Below are positions 19,729 to 28,550 of a DNA stretch of 64,000 nt, one piece after another; position 1 is the stretch's first letter; every line of letters starts with the position of its first letter. The stretch lies in assembly GCF_040833965.1 (NCBI RefSeq), contig NZ_CP162142.1, positions 1 to 64,000 of the forward strand, written 5' to 3'. The DNA comes from Leptospira sp. WS39.C2. GTDB lineage: Bacteria; Spirochaetota; Leptospiria; Leptospirales; Leptospiraceae. The notes beneath the pieces are model-generated. The model searched no databases. It was not told the origin of the DNA and saw nothing but the letters and a program-made list of their open reading frames with translations. A program made the position numbers and the translations under genes.

Positions 19729-21921
19729 CTATTTTTTCTTGAGTGGAATTTCTTCTTTTTTAAAATCTTTTAGTTTCAAAAATACTTTGATTTCTTCAAA
19801 ATCAATTCGGTCCAAACTAACGGTCACAGGATCTCCGATAAAAAAGATTTTTGAATATTTTTTGGAATAAAAGGAAAAATCATTTTTGATTACAACTTCA
19901 AACTCGTCGGTAAATTCTGATTTCTCGAGAACCCCTTCCAAATTTGAAATATCAAGTTCCACAAAAATTTGAGAAGGTCGAATCCCCACTATGAATCCTT
20001 TAAATTCTTTGATCCCTGTGGATTCCAAATAACGAAAAGATTTAATTTTTACAATGTCTCGTTCGGCATCGGCGGCTCTTCTTTCTTCTTCCGAACAATG
20101 AAGTCCAATCACAGCAATTTCATTGTCTGAGTATTCTTTTTCTCCCTCGAGTAAGGTTGCATCTAAAACTCTATGTACAATCAAATCAGGATAACGTCTG
20201 ATCGGAGATGTAAAATGGCAGTAATCTTTAAAACCAAGTCCCCAGTGGCCGAGTGGGTCCGCACCGTAATACGCCTGCATAAAACTACGAAGGAGAAGGT
20301 AATTGAAAATTTTGCCAACGGAATTGTCTTTGATTTCTTTAACTGCCTTCATGATTTCAGGATAACTTGTATCATGGATTTGCACATTGTAACCATTGAG
20401 TTGGAGGAAATGATTGAGAGTTTCCAATTTCTCTTCATCCATGGGCTCATGAATACGATGGAGCGTAGGAACTTTCTTTTTACGCAAAAATTCATCTACT
20501 TTTAAATTAGCAGATAACATAAGTTCTTCGATTAAGATATGACTTGTTAGCCGTTCCCTGTTTTCTATTCCTATCGGTTCCTTTCGCTCATTCCAAGTGA
20601 TGGTTGTTTCTCGAAGATTTAAATCAATCCTACCAGTTTTCATTCTATGTTTACGGAGCGCATCCGTGAAAAGAGACACTTGGTACATCCAATTGTTTGG
20701 ATCTTGGGCTTTGATTTCTTCTTCTGCCATTTCATAGGTATATCGTTTTTTTACTTTGATGATGGATTTATAAAACTTAGCGTTATAAATTTCGCCAGTT
20801 TTACTTGCTTCCATCTCAACGGTAAATGCCAAACGATTTGTATTGGCAACGAGACTACAGAGATCTTCTGAAAGAATAGGTGGCAACATAGGAACCACTC
20901 GGTTTGCTAAATATACAGAAGTAGCTCTTTCATACGCTTCTTTGTCTAAGGCAGAGCCTTTTTCCACATAATAGGAAACATCGGCAATATGAATCCAGAC
21001 TCGGAGTTTATTTCCCTCATCTACAAAACTTATCGCATCATCAAAATCCTTTGCAGTGATTCCATCGATTGTTACAGCATATAGATCACGAAGATCTGTA
21101 CGTCGATTCCAATCGGAAACAGTTTTTTCTGATACTTCTTCTGGAAAATCCAAAGGAATAAAATCAGGATGAACTGGATCATAATTGTATTTCATTAAGA
21201 TCCTTTGTAAGTCAGCATCTTCCTTTGTATCGGATTCAAAACGAATGAAACTCACATCATAAAGATAGTCTTGTGGTTCAGCACCTTCTTTTAATTTAAC
21301 AATCAAGACATCATCTACGTTTATGGCATCGAAACTATCTTTGAGAATGGATTTAACATGCAGGACTCCTTCTTTAGCTTCACCTAACATGTCTAAGAAA
21401 TTACCAAATACAAATTTATTTGTTTTTTCTTTCACTTTCATTCGATAGAGGATACGGCCTCGTTTGAGAACTTTTGTAACCTCAGCTTCCAATCGATCTT
21501 TTTTGCCGACTCCAAGTGGGATCACTTCAACTTTATCACCAGTTATTGCTGTATTTGTGAGAGGTCCTGGAACAAAAATTTCATTTTTGGAAGGTAAGGA
21601 AATAAAACCATCCCCTCTTCGTGAAATGGAAATTCGACCTGTCAGTCGGAACGGATTTGCTACGGTGGAATATTTTTTGTTTGGTATGAGTAAACCTTCT
21701 ACTTCTAAAAGATTACAAAGTTGGTCGATGAGAAATTCGATTTCTTTTCTAGGAACCTTTTCTTTCCGTTTGAAGGATTTTACTTTTTTTGATTTTGGGT
21801 CGGGTCGTTTGAACTCACTGGATTCAGTGAATTTTTTTTTGATCTCTTGTCTTGTGATATCTTTACCAGCTTTTTGGTCTAGGTATTCGATGATTTTTCT
21901 TTGTATTTTATAGGTATCCAT
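19729..21921 (-). CDS. rnr: Ribonuclease R
   Basis: RNase R is a 3'-5' exoribonuclease that degrades structured RNA. The 730-residue protein has an N-terminal winged-helix region, cold-shock-like OB domains (residues about 70-230), and the RNB catalytic domain with D-G-I-T-A-K-D-F-D-D-A-I, W-I-H-I-A-D-V-S-Y-Y-V, and H-R-I-H-E-P-M. It ends with an S1 domain and a short basic tail (K-K-E-E-I-P-L-K-K-K). Length fits the family. It is the last gene of the run hslO-tsaE-tsaB-rnr on the minus strand, four bases after tsaB. Confidence 0.93.
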   Translation of the reverse strand: MDTYKIQRKIIEYLDQKAGKDITRQEIKKKFTESSEFKRPDPKSKKVKSFKRKEKVPRKEIEFLIDQLCNLLEVEGLLIPNKKYSTVANPFRLTGRISISRRGDGFISLPSKNEIFVPGPLTNTAITGDKVEVIPLGVGKKDRLEAEVTKVLKRGRILYRMKVKEKTNKFVFGNFLDMLGEAKEGVLHVKSILKDSFDAINVDDVLIVKLKEGAEPQDYLYDVSFIRFESDTKEDADLQRILMKYNYDPVHPDFIPLDFPEEVSEKTVSDWNRRTDLRDLYAVTIDGITAKDFDDAISFVDEGNKLRVWIHIADVSYYVEKGSALDKEAYERATSVYLANRVVPMLPPILSEDLCSLVANTNRLAFTVEMEASKTGEIYNAKFYKSIIKVKKRYTYEMAEEEIKAQDPNNWMYQVSLFTDALRKHRMKTGRIDLNLRETTITWNERKEPIGIENRERLTSHILIEELMLSANLKVDEFLRKKKVPTLHRIHEPMDEEKLETLNHFLQLNGYNVQIHDTSYPEIMKAVKEIKDNSVGKIFNYLLLRSFMQAYYGADPLGHWGLGFKDYCHFTSPIRRYPDLIVHRVLDATLLEGEKEYSDNEIAVIGLHCSEEERRAADAERDIVKIKSFRYLESTGIKEFKGFIVGIRPSQIFVELDISNLEGVLEKSEFTDEFEVVIKNDFSFYSKKYSKIFFIGDPVTVSLDRIDFEEIKVFLKLKDFKKEEIPLKKK

Positions 21922-21925
21922 AAAT

Positions 21926-22627
21926 TCATTTTAGATCTACATAAGTCCCACGGATGTAATTGGGGAGGAGGGATAAATAATTGTAATCTTTTAGTTCTAT
22001 TTGTTTGGTTTGTTCCAAACTATATTTCATTATAGACGATAAATTTAAGTTTGTCGCTTCAATTTTTATGACACCTTCTGGGTAAAATTCGGGTAAATTT
22101 CCAGTATAGTACCATTTGTTAGGTGTAATTTCTCCCTTCTCAATCAATTGCTTAATCTGATCTGGTTTTTGGTCTTCCGTTTCAGAAAATGTATTTCCAT
22201 TATAATATTTAGTGTAGAATTTTCCTTGTTTTCCATCCAAACAGATAAGGGTTTTCGGATTAAATTTTTGATTTAGTTTGGTATTCTGAAAATAATGATT
22301 GTTCCCTTCCATTCCGACTAAATACAATAAAGCACTATCAAATCCAATCACAGGAATATCCCATAATTGTGCTAAGTCCCTTGCAGTAGTGACTGTTATG
22401 CGAATTCCAGTGAATGAACCAGGTCCATGAGGGACAAATATTCTATCTGGTTTGATTACATTGGCTTGCATTAGTGTTGTTTGGATTAACTCTACTAAAC
22501 GGTATGAGGCTTCCTTCGGCGAAGATTCAATTATTTTTGACTTAATATTCAACTCGAAATTATCATTGGCTTCTGCAACTAAAACGTGAATCCAATCTTG
22601 AGTTGTATCAAAGTACAAAATATTCAA
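21926..22627 (-). CDS. tsaB: tRNA threonylcarbamoyladenosine biosynthesis protein TsaB
   Basis: TsaB is a catalytically inactive ASKHA-fold partner of TsaD in t6A synthesis. The 233-residue protein has the N-terminal Y-F-D-T-T-Q-D-W strand and the diagnostic H-G-P-G-S-F-T-G-I-R-I motif near residues 68-78, followed by A-R-D-L-A. The C-terminal half is more divergent than usual. It overlaps tsaE by four bases, and this adjacency supports the call. tsaD itself is not in the window. Confidence 0.9.
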   Translation of the reverse strand: MNILYFDTTQDWIHVLVAEANDNFELNIKSKIIESSPKEASYRLVELIQTTLMQANVIKPDRIFVPHGPGSFTGIRITVTTARDLAQLWDIPVIGFDSALLYLVGMEGNNHYFQNTKLNQKFNPKTLICLDGKQGKFYTKYYNGNTFSETEDQKPDQIKQLIEKGEITPNKWYYTGNLPEFYPEGVIKIEATNLNLSSIMKYSLEQTKQIELKDYNYLSLLPNYIRGTYVDLK

Positions 22628-23082
22628 GTGATATCCTCATCCGCCCATTCAATTGTATAAGTGCGATTTTTTATGGTTTCTGAATTGATGGTAATATAGA
22701 TTCGATTTTCTTTTGGCAATATAGATTCTGCTTTTTGCCACCACTCTATGGCAGAAATTTCTTCCTTTCCCCAAATTTCTTCAAAGCCCAAATTTTCCAT
22801 TTCCTCAAGGGATTGGATTCGGTATAAATCAAAATGAACCAAACGGTATTTAGGCGAGTCGTAAATATTATACAATGAAAAAGTTGGAGAATTGATGGAA
22901 CTATTTGTTCCGAAGCGAGAAAACCAAACTCGGATGAAAGTGGTTTTGCCTGCCCCCATTTCTCCAGTGAAAAGGAGAATTGGTTTTTTATTTAGGGAAA
23001 GGAAGGATTCAATGACATTGTCCAGAGTTGCAAAAACTGGTTGTAACTCGGTTTCTCTCAAAGAGAGAAAGTTTGCTTTCAT
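22624..23082 (-). CDS. tsaE: tRNA threonylcarbamoyladenosine biosynthesis ATPase TsaE
   Basis: TsaE is a small P-loop ATPase that drives turnover of the TsaBD complex. The 152-residue protein has Walker A G40-E-M-G-A-G-K-T47, the conserved S-P-T-F-S-L-Y-N motif near residues 64-71, H-F-D-L-Y-R near 79, and E-W-W-Q-K-A near 113. Length is typical. It overlaps hslO by four bases upstream and tsaB by four bases downstream. Confidence 0.93.
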   Translation of the reverse strand: MKANFLSLRETELQPVFATLDNVIESFLSLNKKPILLFTGEMGAGKTTFIRVWFSRFGTNSSINSPTFSLYNIYDSPKYRLVHFDLYRIQSLEEMENLGFEEIWGKEEISAIEWWQKAESILPKENRIYITINSETIKNRTYTIEWADEDIT

Positions 23083-23933
23083 TGTTTAAAAAATTTCTCC
23101 ACGTCGAAAGAATCAAATTGATAAGCAGTACGACAGAACTCGCAAGTAATTTCAATTTTCCCCATTTCATCAATGATGGAGTTTGCTTCCTTTTCTCCTA
23201 ATGAGGCAATAATGTCAGCTACCTTATGTCTGGAACAATCACATAAAAATTCCGGTGTTTCTTTGCTGAGTACTTCTAGTGGCGAGTCTATTTCCGCCTC
23301 AATGGATTTTAACATCTCATCAATGTTCAAGTTCCAAAAAGCTTCTTTTGTGGTTAGGGAATTGATTTTATTACGTAAAAAAACAAAACTTTCTTCTGTT
23401 GCATCTGGTAATGCCTCAAAAAAAACTCCTTTTGCTGCAAAATCATTTCCCGGAAAATCAAATGGAACTACATCCATTCCTACTATTGCTCGGATTTGTT
23501 CTGATTCAGTAAGGTATTTGATGAAATTTGCTTCGAAGGTATCTTCGATTAAATTTGTATAAGATTGGTAAGTATCAGATTCGTAATCCCATCGGATCAC
23601 CTTCATAATCCCTTGTCCAAGAATGAATTCGTTTCGAATGTCTCCTTCTTCATGGCTCGATGTATAAGCTACGGATTTCATTTTTCCATATCGATCACTA
23701 TATGCTAATGCCTGTTTATTGGATTCATCTTTCCATTGGATGCTGACTTTCTGTTGGTTCTTTGTCATTTCCGCAAGGAATAAGGCTCCCATCATTGTTT
23801 TAGATAAAAAAACAGACATTTCCTTGTTAAGAGAATGTAAGAACATAGGTTCTTTGGCAGTTTCCGTTAGATTTACAATTGTAAATCGGTAGTGATGAGT
23901 ATTGGAGATTCCTAAAATAACTTGGTCAGACAT
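23079..23933 (-). CDS. hslO: Redox-regulated chaperone Hsp33
   Basis: Hsp33 is a cytosolic holdase switched on by oxidative unfolding of its zinc centre. The Met at 23933 gives 284 residues beginning M-S-D-Q-V, as in the family; the longer frame to 24041 would overlap the divergent beta-galactosidase start and adds unrelated residues. The zinc-binding cysteines are present as C-D-C near residue 230 and C-E-F-C near 267. A GQG-containing motif (L-G-Q-G-I-M-K-V) sits in the middle. It leads the minus-strand run hslO-tsaE-tsaB-rnr. Confidence 0.9.
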   Translation of the reverse strand: MSDQVILGISNTHHYRFTIVNLTETAKEPMFLHSLNKEMSVFLSKTMMGALFLAEMTKNQQKVSIQWKDESNKQALAYSDRYGKMKSVAYTSSHEEGDIRNEFILGQGIMKVIRWDYESDTYQSYTNLIEDTFEANFIKYLTESEQIRAIVGMDVVPFDFPGNDFAAKGVFFEALPDATEESFVFLRNKINSLTTKEAFWNLNIDEMLKSIEAEIDSPLEVLSKETPEFLCDCSRHKVADIIASLGEKEANSIIDEMGKIEITCEFCRTAYQFDSFDVEKFFKQ

Positions 23934-24008
23934 TATTTGATTGAAAGGGGTGTTTTCTGATTCAGTCTGTGTCACAAGATAGATTCTGCAATCGCAAAAA
24001 GGAAAAAT

Positions 24009-25991
24009 ATGATCTTTGGAGCTTGTTATTACCCAGAACAATGGAACCCTAAGGACTGGGACGAAGACCTTAAAATCATGAAAGAAATGGGTCTTTCATC
24101 GGTTCGGCTTGCAGAATTTGCATGGGCATTGATGGAACCTAAGGAAGGGAAATTTGATTTTTCTCTTTTTGATGCAGTTTTGAAAAAAGTAGAGGAACAT
24201 GGGATGACAGCCATCCTTGGAACTCCAACGGCAACCTTTCCTCCTTGGTTGTACCAAAAATTTCCAGAAATTGTCCAAATCTCAAAAGATGGGATCATCC
24301 GAGGTATCGGCACAAGACGCCAAGCTTGTTTTTCTTCTCCAGCATATAAAAAAGCGACAGAACGTATTGTTACGGCAATGGCAAAACATTTCGGAAATCA
24401 TCCTGCTGTTGTTGGTTGGCAAATTGATAATGAACCAGGGCATGAGGGTTCGGACGTTGATTATTCTCCACTTGCTCAGAAAAATTTCAGATCTTGGTTG
24501 AAACAAAAATATAAAACTTTGGATTCGCTTAACAAACGTTGGGGGAATGTTTTCTGGGGTGTGATTTACTCAGATTGGAACCAAATTCCACTCCCTGGGC
24601 CACATGTGGCGAGTAATTTTAATCCAGCTATGATCCAGGATTATTACCGTTTCCAATCGGATGAACTTGTTTCCTATATACACTTCCAAGCAGAAATCTT
24701 AAGAAAGTATAGCAAAGGTAAACCACTCACTACAAATTTATACCCATCTCCTTTTTTACCAATCACAGATATGTACGAAATGTTCAAGAAACTAGACTAT
24801 GTTTCTTGGGACAATTATCCTGTATGGGGGAACCAACAAGAACCGTACCCTCATCCATTGGTTACAGCCACACAACAGTATTCACGAGGTTTGAAAAACA
24901 AACCATATACAGTGATGGAACAATTTTCTGGCGTACAAGGGCATGATACTTTAGGTTACCTCCCACCACCAGGCCAAATAGGACTTTGGTTGACACAAGC
25001 CATAGTCAATGGAGCAAACCAGATATATTTTTTCCGTTATCGTACGGCTCGGTTTGGGCAAGAACAACTTTGTTATGGAATATTGGACCATGGCAAAAGA
25101 AAAACAGCGAAATACTTTGAATTAAAAGAAACCATCGAAAACATTAAAGATTTTGCAGAAGATGTGGCTGACTCACCTTACCCGGCAACGGTTGCCATCC
25201 TTCATGATATTGAAAATTCTAGAAATTACAAACACCAACCTTTGAGTGATGGGCTTCGGTTTGCACCAGTTCCTTTTGCACAAGTTGGTTATGATATTGA
25301 ACTAGCTACTTGGTATGCAGGAACAAATGTCCTAAATACGAATGCACACTCCTTACCAATCCATTCGGATGTGGATTGGTCGAATTACAAAGTTCTAACA
25401 CTCCCTCTATATACTATGTTTGATCCAACTATCGTTGAAAAATTGAAATCCTATGTAAGTAATGGTGGGACATTGGTTCTCGGGTATCGCTCTGGGATCA
25501 AGGATAAAGACCACTGGATGGTAGAAGAGCCAGTTCCAGGTGTATTTGGCGAGCTTGCTGGTGTTCAAGTATTTCAATTTGAAGCCCCTGCCACTGATAA
25601 AGTGGGAATTCGTATGGGACTTTTACCTCTAAAAGGATCTAAATTCTGTGAAATCTTAGAACCAACCACAGCAAAAGTAATCGCACATTACCGAGATAAA
25701 AAGAAATTCTATTCCGGAAAACCGGCCATCACAGTGAATGGATTTGGTAAAGGAAAAGTCTATTATGTAGGCACTTCTTTAACACCAGAAAGTTTTGTTT
25801 TGCTTTACCGCAAGATTTTAAAAGAAGCAGGAGTTCGTTTTGGTTTCCTTGGTTCCACGATTGAAAGGCACTATAGAGAGGGAAAACAATTCAATTATGA
25901 AATTACAATGAACCATTCTAATCGATATAAGTTCGCTGGTTTATCAATTCTTAAACCTTTTGGTTATAAAATCAAAAGATTGAATAAATAA
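24009..25991 (+). CDS. Beta-galactosidase, glycoside hydrolase family 42
   Basis: The 660-residue protein starts at an ATG with AAAAGGAAAA upstream. It shows the GH42 order of domains: a TIM barrel from residue 1 (F-G-A-C-Y-Y-P-E-Q-W), the acid/base Glu in I-D-N-E142-P-G, the nucleophile Glu in T-V-M-E304-Q-F-S-G, then a trimerisation domain (about 390-590) and a small C-terminal beta domain. There is no signal peptide, so it is intracellular. GH42 enzymes split galactosides or arabinosides. No sugar transporter is adjacent, so its natural substrate is unclear. It diverges from hslO. Confidence 0.92.
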   Translation: MIFGACYYPEQWNPKDWDEDLKIMKEMGLSSVRLAEFAWALMEPKEGKFDFSLFDAVLKKVEEHGMTAILGTPTATFPPWLYQKFPEIVQISKDGIIRGIGTRRQACFSSPAYKKATERIVTAMAKHFGNHPAVVGWQIDNEPGHEGSDVDYSPLAQKNFRSWLKQKYKTLDSLNKRWGNVFWGVIYSDWNQIPLPGPHVASNFNPAMIQDYYRFQSDELVSYIHFQAEILRKYSKGKPLTTNLYPSPFLPITDMYEMFKKLDYVSWDNYPVWGNQQEPYPHPLVTATQQYSRGLKNKPYTVMEQFSGVQGHDTLGYLPPPGQIGLWLTQAIVNGANQIYFFRYRTARFGQEQLCYGILDHGKRKTAKYFELKETIENIKDFAEDVADSPYPATVAILHDIENSRNYKHQPLSDGLRFAPVPFAQVGYDIELATWYAGTNVLNTNAHSLPIHSDVDWSNYKVLTLPLYTMFDPTIVEKLKSYVSNGGTLVLGYRSGIKDKDHWMVEEPVPGVFGELAGVQVFQFEAPATDKVGIRMGLLPLKGSKFCEILEPTTAKVIAHYRDKKKFYSGKPAITVNGFGKGKVYYVGTSLTPESFVLLYRKILKEAGVRFGFLGSTIERHYREGKQFNYEITMNHSNRYKFAGLSILKPFGYKIKRLNK

Positions 25992-26012
25992 AATTTTATT
26001 TGAAAACTAATA

Positions 26013-26906
26013 ATGAAAGTACAAGATTTTAGATCCATTAATCGTTTATTGGGAGATGTTTCAGCAAAAAATAAAATTGGTGAAATCTTTGTAGATAATT
26101 TACATTCCCCATACATTCAATTTTCTGAAAGATTTACAATTCATGGTACTTCAATCACAGAACCAGAATTTGGTGATATAAAAGATTTCGTGCAAACGGT
26201 TATCAAATATTTACCAGAAGGTGTTGAAGGAACAAGTTTGTTGCCGGAACCAAGGCCAAAACGAGAAACGGGAAAACTTTTTTTCGTAAGACCGATGATG
26301 TTTGGTTCTTATCGTTTTTTATATGTATTTTCTGTAGACATGTTGTATTTGGGAGGGGCCAAGTCAGAAGAAATCAAACGTGCTGGTTCCCAAAATATGA
26401 CTCCGACAATTGTCACCGATCGTTTGTATTTCCAAGTAAAGATAATTCCAATTAAAAGAATTATGGAAGAAGGGGAACATGTTGTCGATTTTGAAGCGAA
26501 ACGATTCCAAGGTGGTGAGTTTCGTGTAGAATCAGAACGAGATGAGAATAAACCCATTCGTAAATTTTCTGAAATCTTTGATGAAATCGATTTTTCTGAT
26601 ACAGAATCAAAAATCAGAGAAGAATTGGGTATAACCTCAGACATTTGGAAACTAGGAAGGATTTATAGTCCGATTGGAATTGACTATCTTTCATTGGCAC
26701 TTCGTTTTTTAAATCCAAGCCTTCCCAAAACTATTTTTCATTTTAAAAATTTTTATCAGATTTTAGAAAATACAAATGAAACCATTCCTGAAGGAACGTT
26801 AAAATCATTTCATGAATACCTTTCATCTTTTGAAGTTGAGAGAACAGTTTCTAAGTCTGGGAATATTTTATGGAAAGTGAATCAAAAATCAACCGATAAT
26901 GGATAA
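26013..26906 (+). CDS. Hypothetical protein, 297 aa
   Basis: I do not recognise this 297-residue protein. It has no signal peptide or membrane segment and seems cytosolic. A middle segment (about 90-160) has long hydrophobic strands (LFFVRPMMFGSYRFLYVFSVDML), and the rest is mixed charged helices. It starts 21 bases after the beta-galactosidase stop and ends nine bases before the inositol-monophosphatase-like gene, so it is probably in the same transcription unit. The second position in a PilZ-like pattern (RxxxR) was looked for and not found convincingly. Confidence 0.65.
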   Translation: MKVQDFRSINRLLGDVSAKNKIGEIFVDNLHSPYIQFSERFTIHGTSITEPEFGDIKDFVQTVIKYLPEGVEGTSLLPEPRPKRETGKLFFVRPMMFGSYRFLYVFSVDMLYLGGAKSEEIKRAGSQNMTPTIVTDRLYFQVKIIPIKRIMEEGEHVVDFEAKRFQGGEFRVESERDENKPIRKFSEIFDEIDFSDTESKIREELGITSDIWKLGRIYSPIGIDYLSLALRFLNPSLPKTIFHFKNFYQILENTNETIPEGTLKSFHEYLSSFEVERTVSKSGNILWKVNQKSTDNG

Positions 26907-26915
26907 GTAATTACA

Positions 26916-27758
26916 ATGGGCATCTCTTCACCAACGATCAATTTTCCAGTCGATGAAACCATCAAACGCATCGAATATGTTAAAGCCAATGCCATGGGAA
27001 TCATCCATGAAGCAAAAAAAATCCAAAGAGAAGTATCAGCGATCCGCTCTGATACAGATGCGGAAGAAAAAGAAAGAATTGATGCCGCCGATGGTAAGTT
27101 AGGTGATATTCTGATTCGATTTTTACAAAAATCATTCCCTAAAGATGGAATTGTCTGTGAAGACAAACCACCAATTGATGGTGGAGAGTTCAAATGGGTT
27201 CTTGATCCAGTGGATGGTTCCATGAATTTTGTTCGCGGCCTTCCTCTCTATGCCATTTCGTTTGGTTTGGAACATAGAGACACACCGGTCGGTGGAGTAG
27301 TGATTGTGCCACCTCAAGAGTCTGTGTATTCCGCTGTGATGGGAGAAGGGGCATATAAAAATGGGGAACAAATTGTAACCTCTCGAGTATCCGAACTCAA
27401 TCGTGCTATTTTTTCACCAAACCTTCCTACCAAAAGAGCCCATATGATCCAAGAGATTATGGCTGACCTTTCTGGTTTTTTGACTTATGCGCGTTCCTTT
27501 CGCCGCACAGGGTCGTTTGTTTTGGATTCTTGTTTCATCGCAGAAGGGGTGATGGATGCCATTTGGGAAAAAACGGTCAAACATTGGGACGTTTCAGCAA
27601 TATCTGTTATTTTATCAGAAGCAGGTGGGAAATTGACTGACTTAAATGGAGTCCACTACTATACAGGACTTCCAGAGTTGGTCGCATCAAACGGTGTGAT
27701 TCACTCGGAAATTTTAAATTTATTGAAGACAGTTCGTTCTACCGTCAGTCGAAATTGA
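26916..27758 (+). CDS. Inositol monophosphatase family protein
   Basis: The 280-residue protein has the lithium-sensitive phosphatase motifs: E-D-K-P near residue 82 for the first metal ligand, W-V-L-D-P-V-D-G-S-M-N-F near 94-105, and the C-terminal W-D-V-S-A-I-S-V-I-L-S-E-A-G-G near 223-237. Members dephosphorylate inositol phosphates, 3'-phosphoadenosine 5'-phosphate or fructose 1,6-bisphosphate; which applies here cannot be told. Followed by a short hairpin that may end transcription before sodB. Confidence 0.9.
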   Translation: MGISSPTINFPVDETIKRIEYVKANAMGIIHEAKKIQREVSAIRSDTDAEEKERIDAADGKLGDILIRFLQKSFPKDGIVCEDKPPIDGGEFKWVLDPVDGSMNFVRGLPLYAISFGLEHRDTPVGGVVIVPPQESVYSAVMGEGAYKNGEQIVTSRVSELNRAIFSPNLPTKRAHMIQEIMADLSGFLTYARSFRRTGSFVLDSCFIAEGVMDAIWEKTVKHWDVSAISVILSEAGGKLTDLNGVHYYTGLPELVASNGVIHSEILNLLKTVRSTVSRN

Positions 27759-27764
27759 TAGAGG

Positions 27765-27793
27765 GAATGATTAGAATCATTCTACTTTTTTAG
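27765..27793 (+). terminator. Weak terminator-like hairpin after the IMPase-like gene
   Basis: GAATGAT at 27765-27771 pairs with ATCATTC at 27776-27782 around a four-base TAGA loop, and a T-rich stretch (CTTTTTT) follows. The stem is A+T-rich, so termination may be inefficient. The same bases overlap a PerR/Fur-like box, so the palindrome could have either job. Confidence 0.4.
27771..27785 (+). promoter_or_regulatory. PerR/Fur-like box upstream of sodB
   Basis: The 15-mer TTAGAATCATTCTAC is a 7-1-7 inverted repeat with one mismatch, close to the PerR-type consensus (TTAGAATNATTCTAA in several Gram-positives). It ends about 80 bases before the sodB ATG. PerR is known in Leptospira as a peroxide-responsive regulator, so peroxide or metal control of sodB is a reasonable inference. 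Confidence 0.5.
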
Positions 27794-27864
27794 TTTACGA
27801 TTTGCTTTTGTGAATGAGACTAGAGACAAAATACAAATACACTTAGATCCATCAGGAGACCACC

Positions 27865-28437
27865 ATGGAACATAAACTCCCAGAACTTCCTTATGCAAAG
27901 GATGCACTCGCTCCCCATATTTCTGCAGAAACTTTAGAGTTTCATTATGGAAAACACCACCAAACTTACATTACAAACCTAAACAACCTCATCAAAGGCA
28001 CTGAATTCGAAAATGCAAGTTTAGAAGATATCGTGAAAAAATCCACTGGAGGAATTTTTAACAATTCCGCTCAGGTTTGGAACCATACTTTTTATTGGCA
28101 CTCTCTTTCTCCAAACGGTGGAGGAGCTCCTAAAGGTGCGATTGCTGACCTCATCACGAAATCCTTTGGTTCATTTGATGCATTTAAGGAAAAGTTCACA
28201 CAATCGGCGGTGACAAACTTTGGTTCTGGTTGGACATGGCTCGTGAAAAAAGGCGATGGTCTTGAAATCGTGAACACAAGTAACGCTGGAAGTCCTTTGA
28301 AAGATGGTCTCCAAGCTCTTCTTACTATCGATGTTTGGGAACATGCATACTACATAGATTTCCGAAATGCCCGTCCAAAATATGTGGAAGCGTTCTGGAA
28401 TTTGGTTAATTGGGATTTTGCAAATAAAAATCTATAA
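27865..28437 (+). CDS. sodB: Superoxide dismutase, iron type
   Basis: SodB converts superoxide to hydrogen peroxide and oxygen. The 190-residue protein has the family metal ligands: His in the E-F-H-Y-G-K-H-H-Q segment near residues 26-33, His in Q-V-W-N-H-T-F-Y-W near 74, and D-V-W-E-H-A-Y-Y near 152-159. The Q-V-W-N-H-T-F-Y-W and W-T-W-L motifs fit iron-type enzymes. No signal peptide, so cytosolic. The ATG has CAGGAGACCACC just upstream. A terminator follows. SOD is absent from L. interrogans-type pathogens but present in saprophytic Leptospira, so this supports the lineage call. Confidence 0.95.
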   Translation: MEHKLPELPYAKDALAPHISAETLEFHYGKHHQTYITNLNNLIKGTEFENASLEDIVKKSTGGIFNNSAQVWNHTFYWHSLSPNGGGAPKGAIADLITKSFGSFDAFKEKFTQSAVTNFGSGWTWLVKKGDGLEIVNTSNAGSPLKDGLQALLTIDVWEHAYYIDFRNARPKYVEAFWNLVNWDFANKNL

Positions 28438-28462
28438 ATTAAGGATTTCCAACTAAAGTCAG

Positions 28463-28499
28463 AAAAGGCAGGTTCCGGAATCCGGCTCCTGCCTTTTTT
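28463..28499 (+). terminator. Rho-independent terminator after sodB
   Basis: AAAAGGCAGG at 28463-28472 pairs with CCTGCCTTTT at 28488-28497, with an inner CCGG/CCGG step in the loop and a T-run ending at 28499. Strong stem and U-tract. Confidence 0.88.
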
Positions 28500-28550
28500 A
28501 TTTCTAAAATTGATTCAAAATGAATCTTGGTAACAAACATTGAGTAAACT

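Noticed and set aside
21464..21913. 149-aa frame opposite the start of rnr
   Set aside because: Mirror of rnr coding sequence; composition follows the opposite strand.
23934..24041. Longer hslO start
   Set aside because: Overlaps the divergent beta-galactosidase start; the family N terminus begins at 23933.
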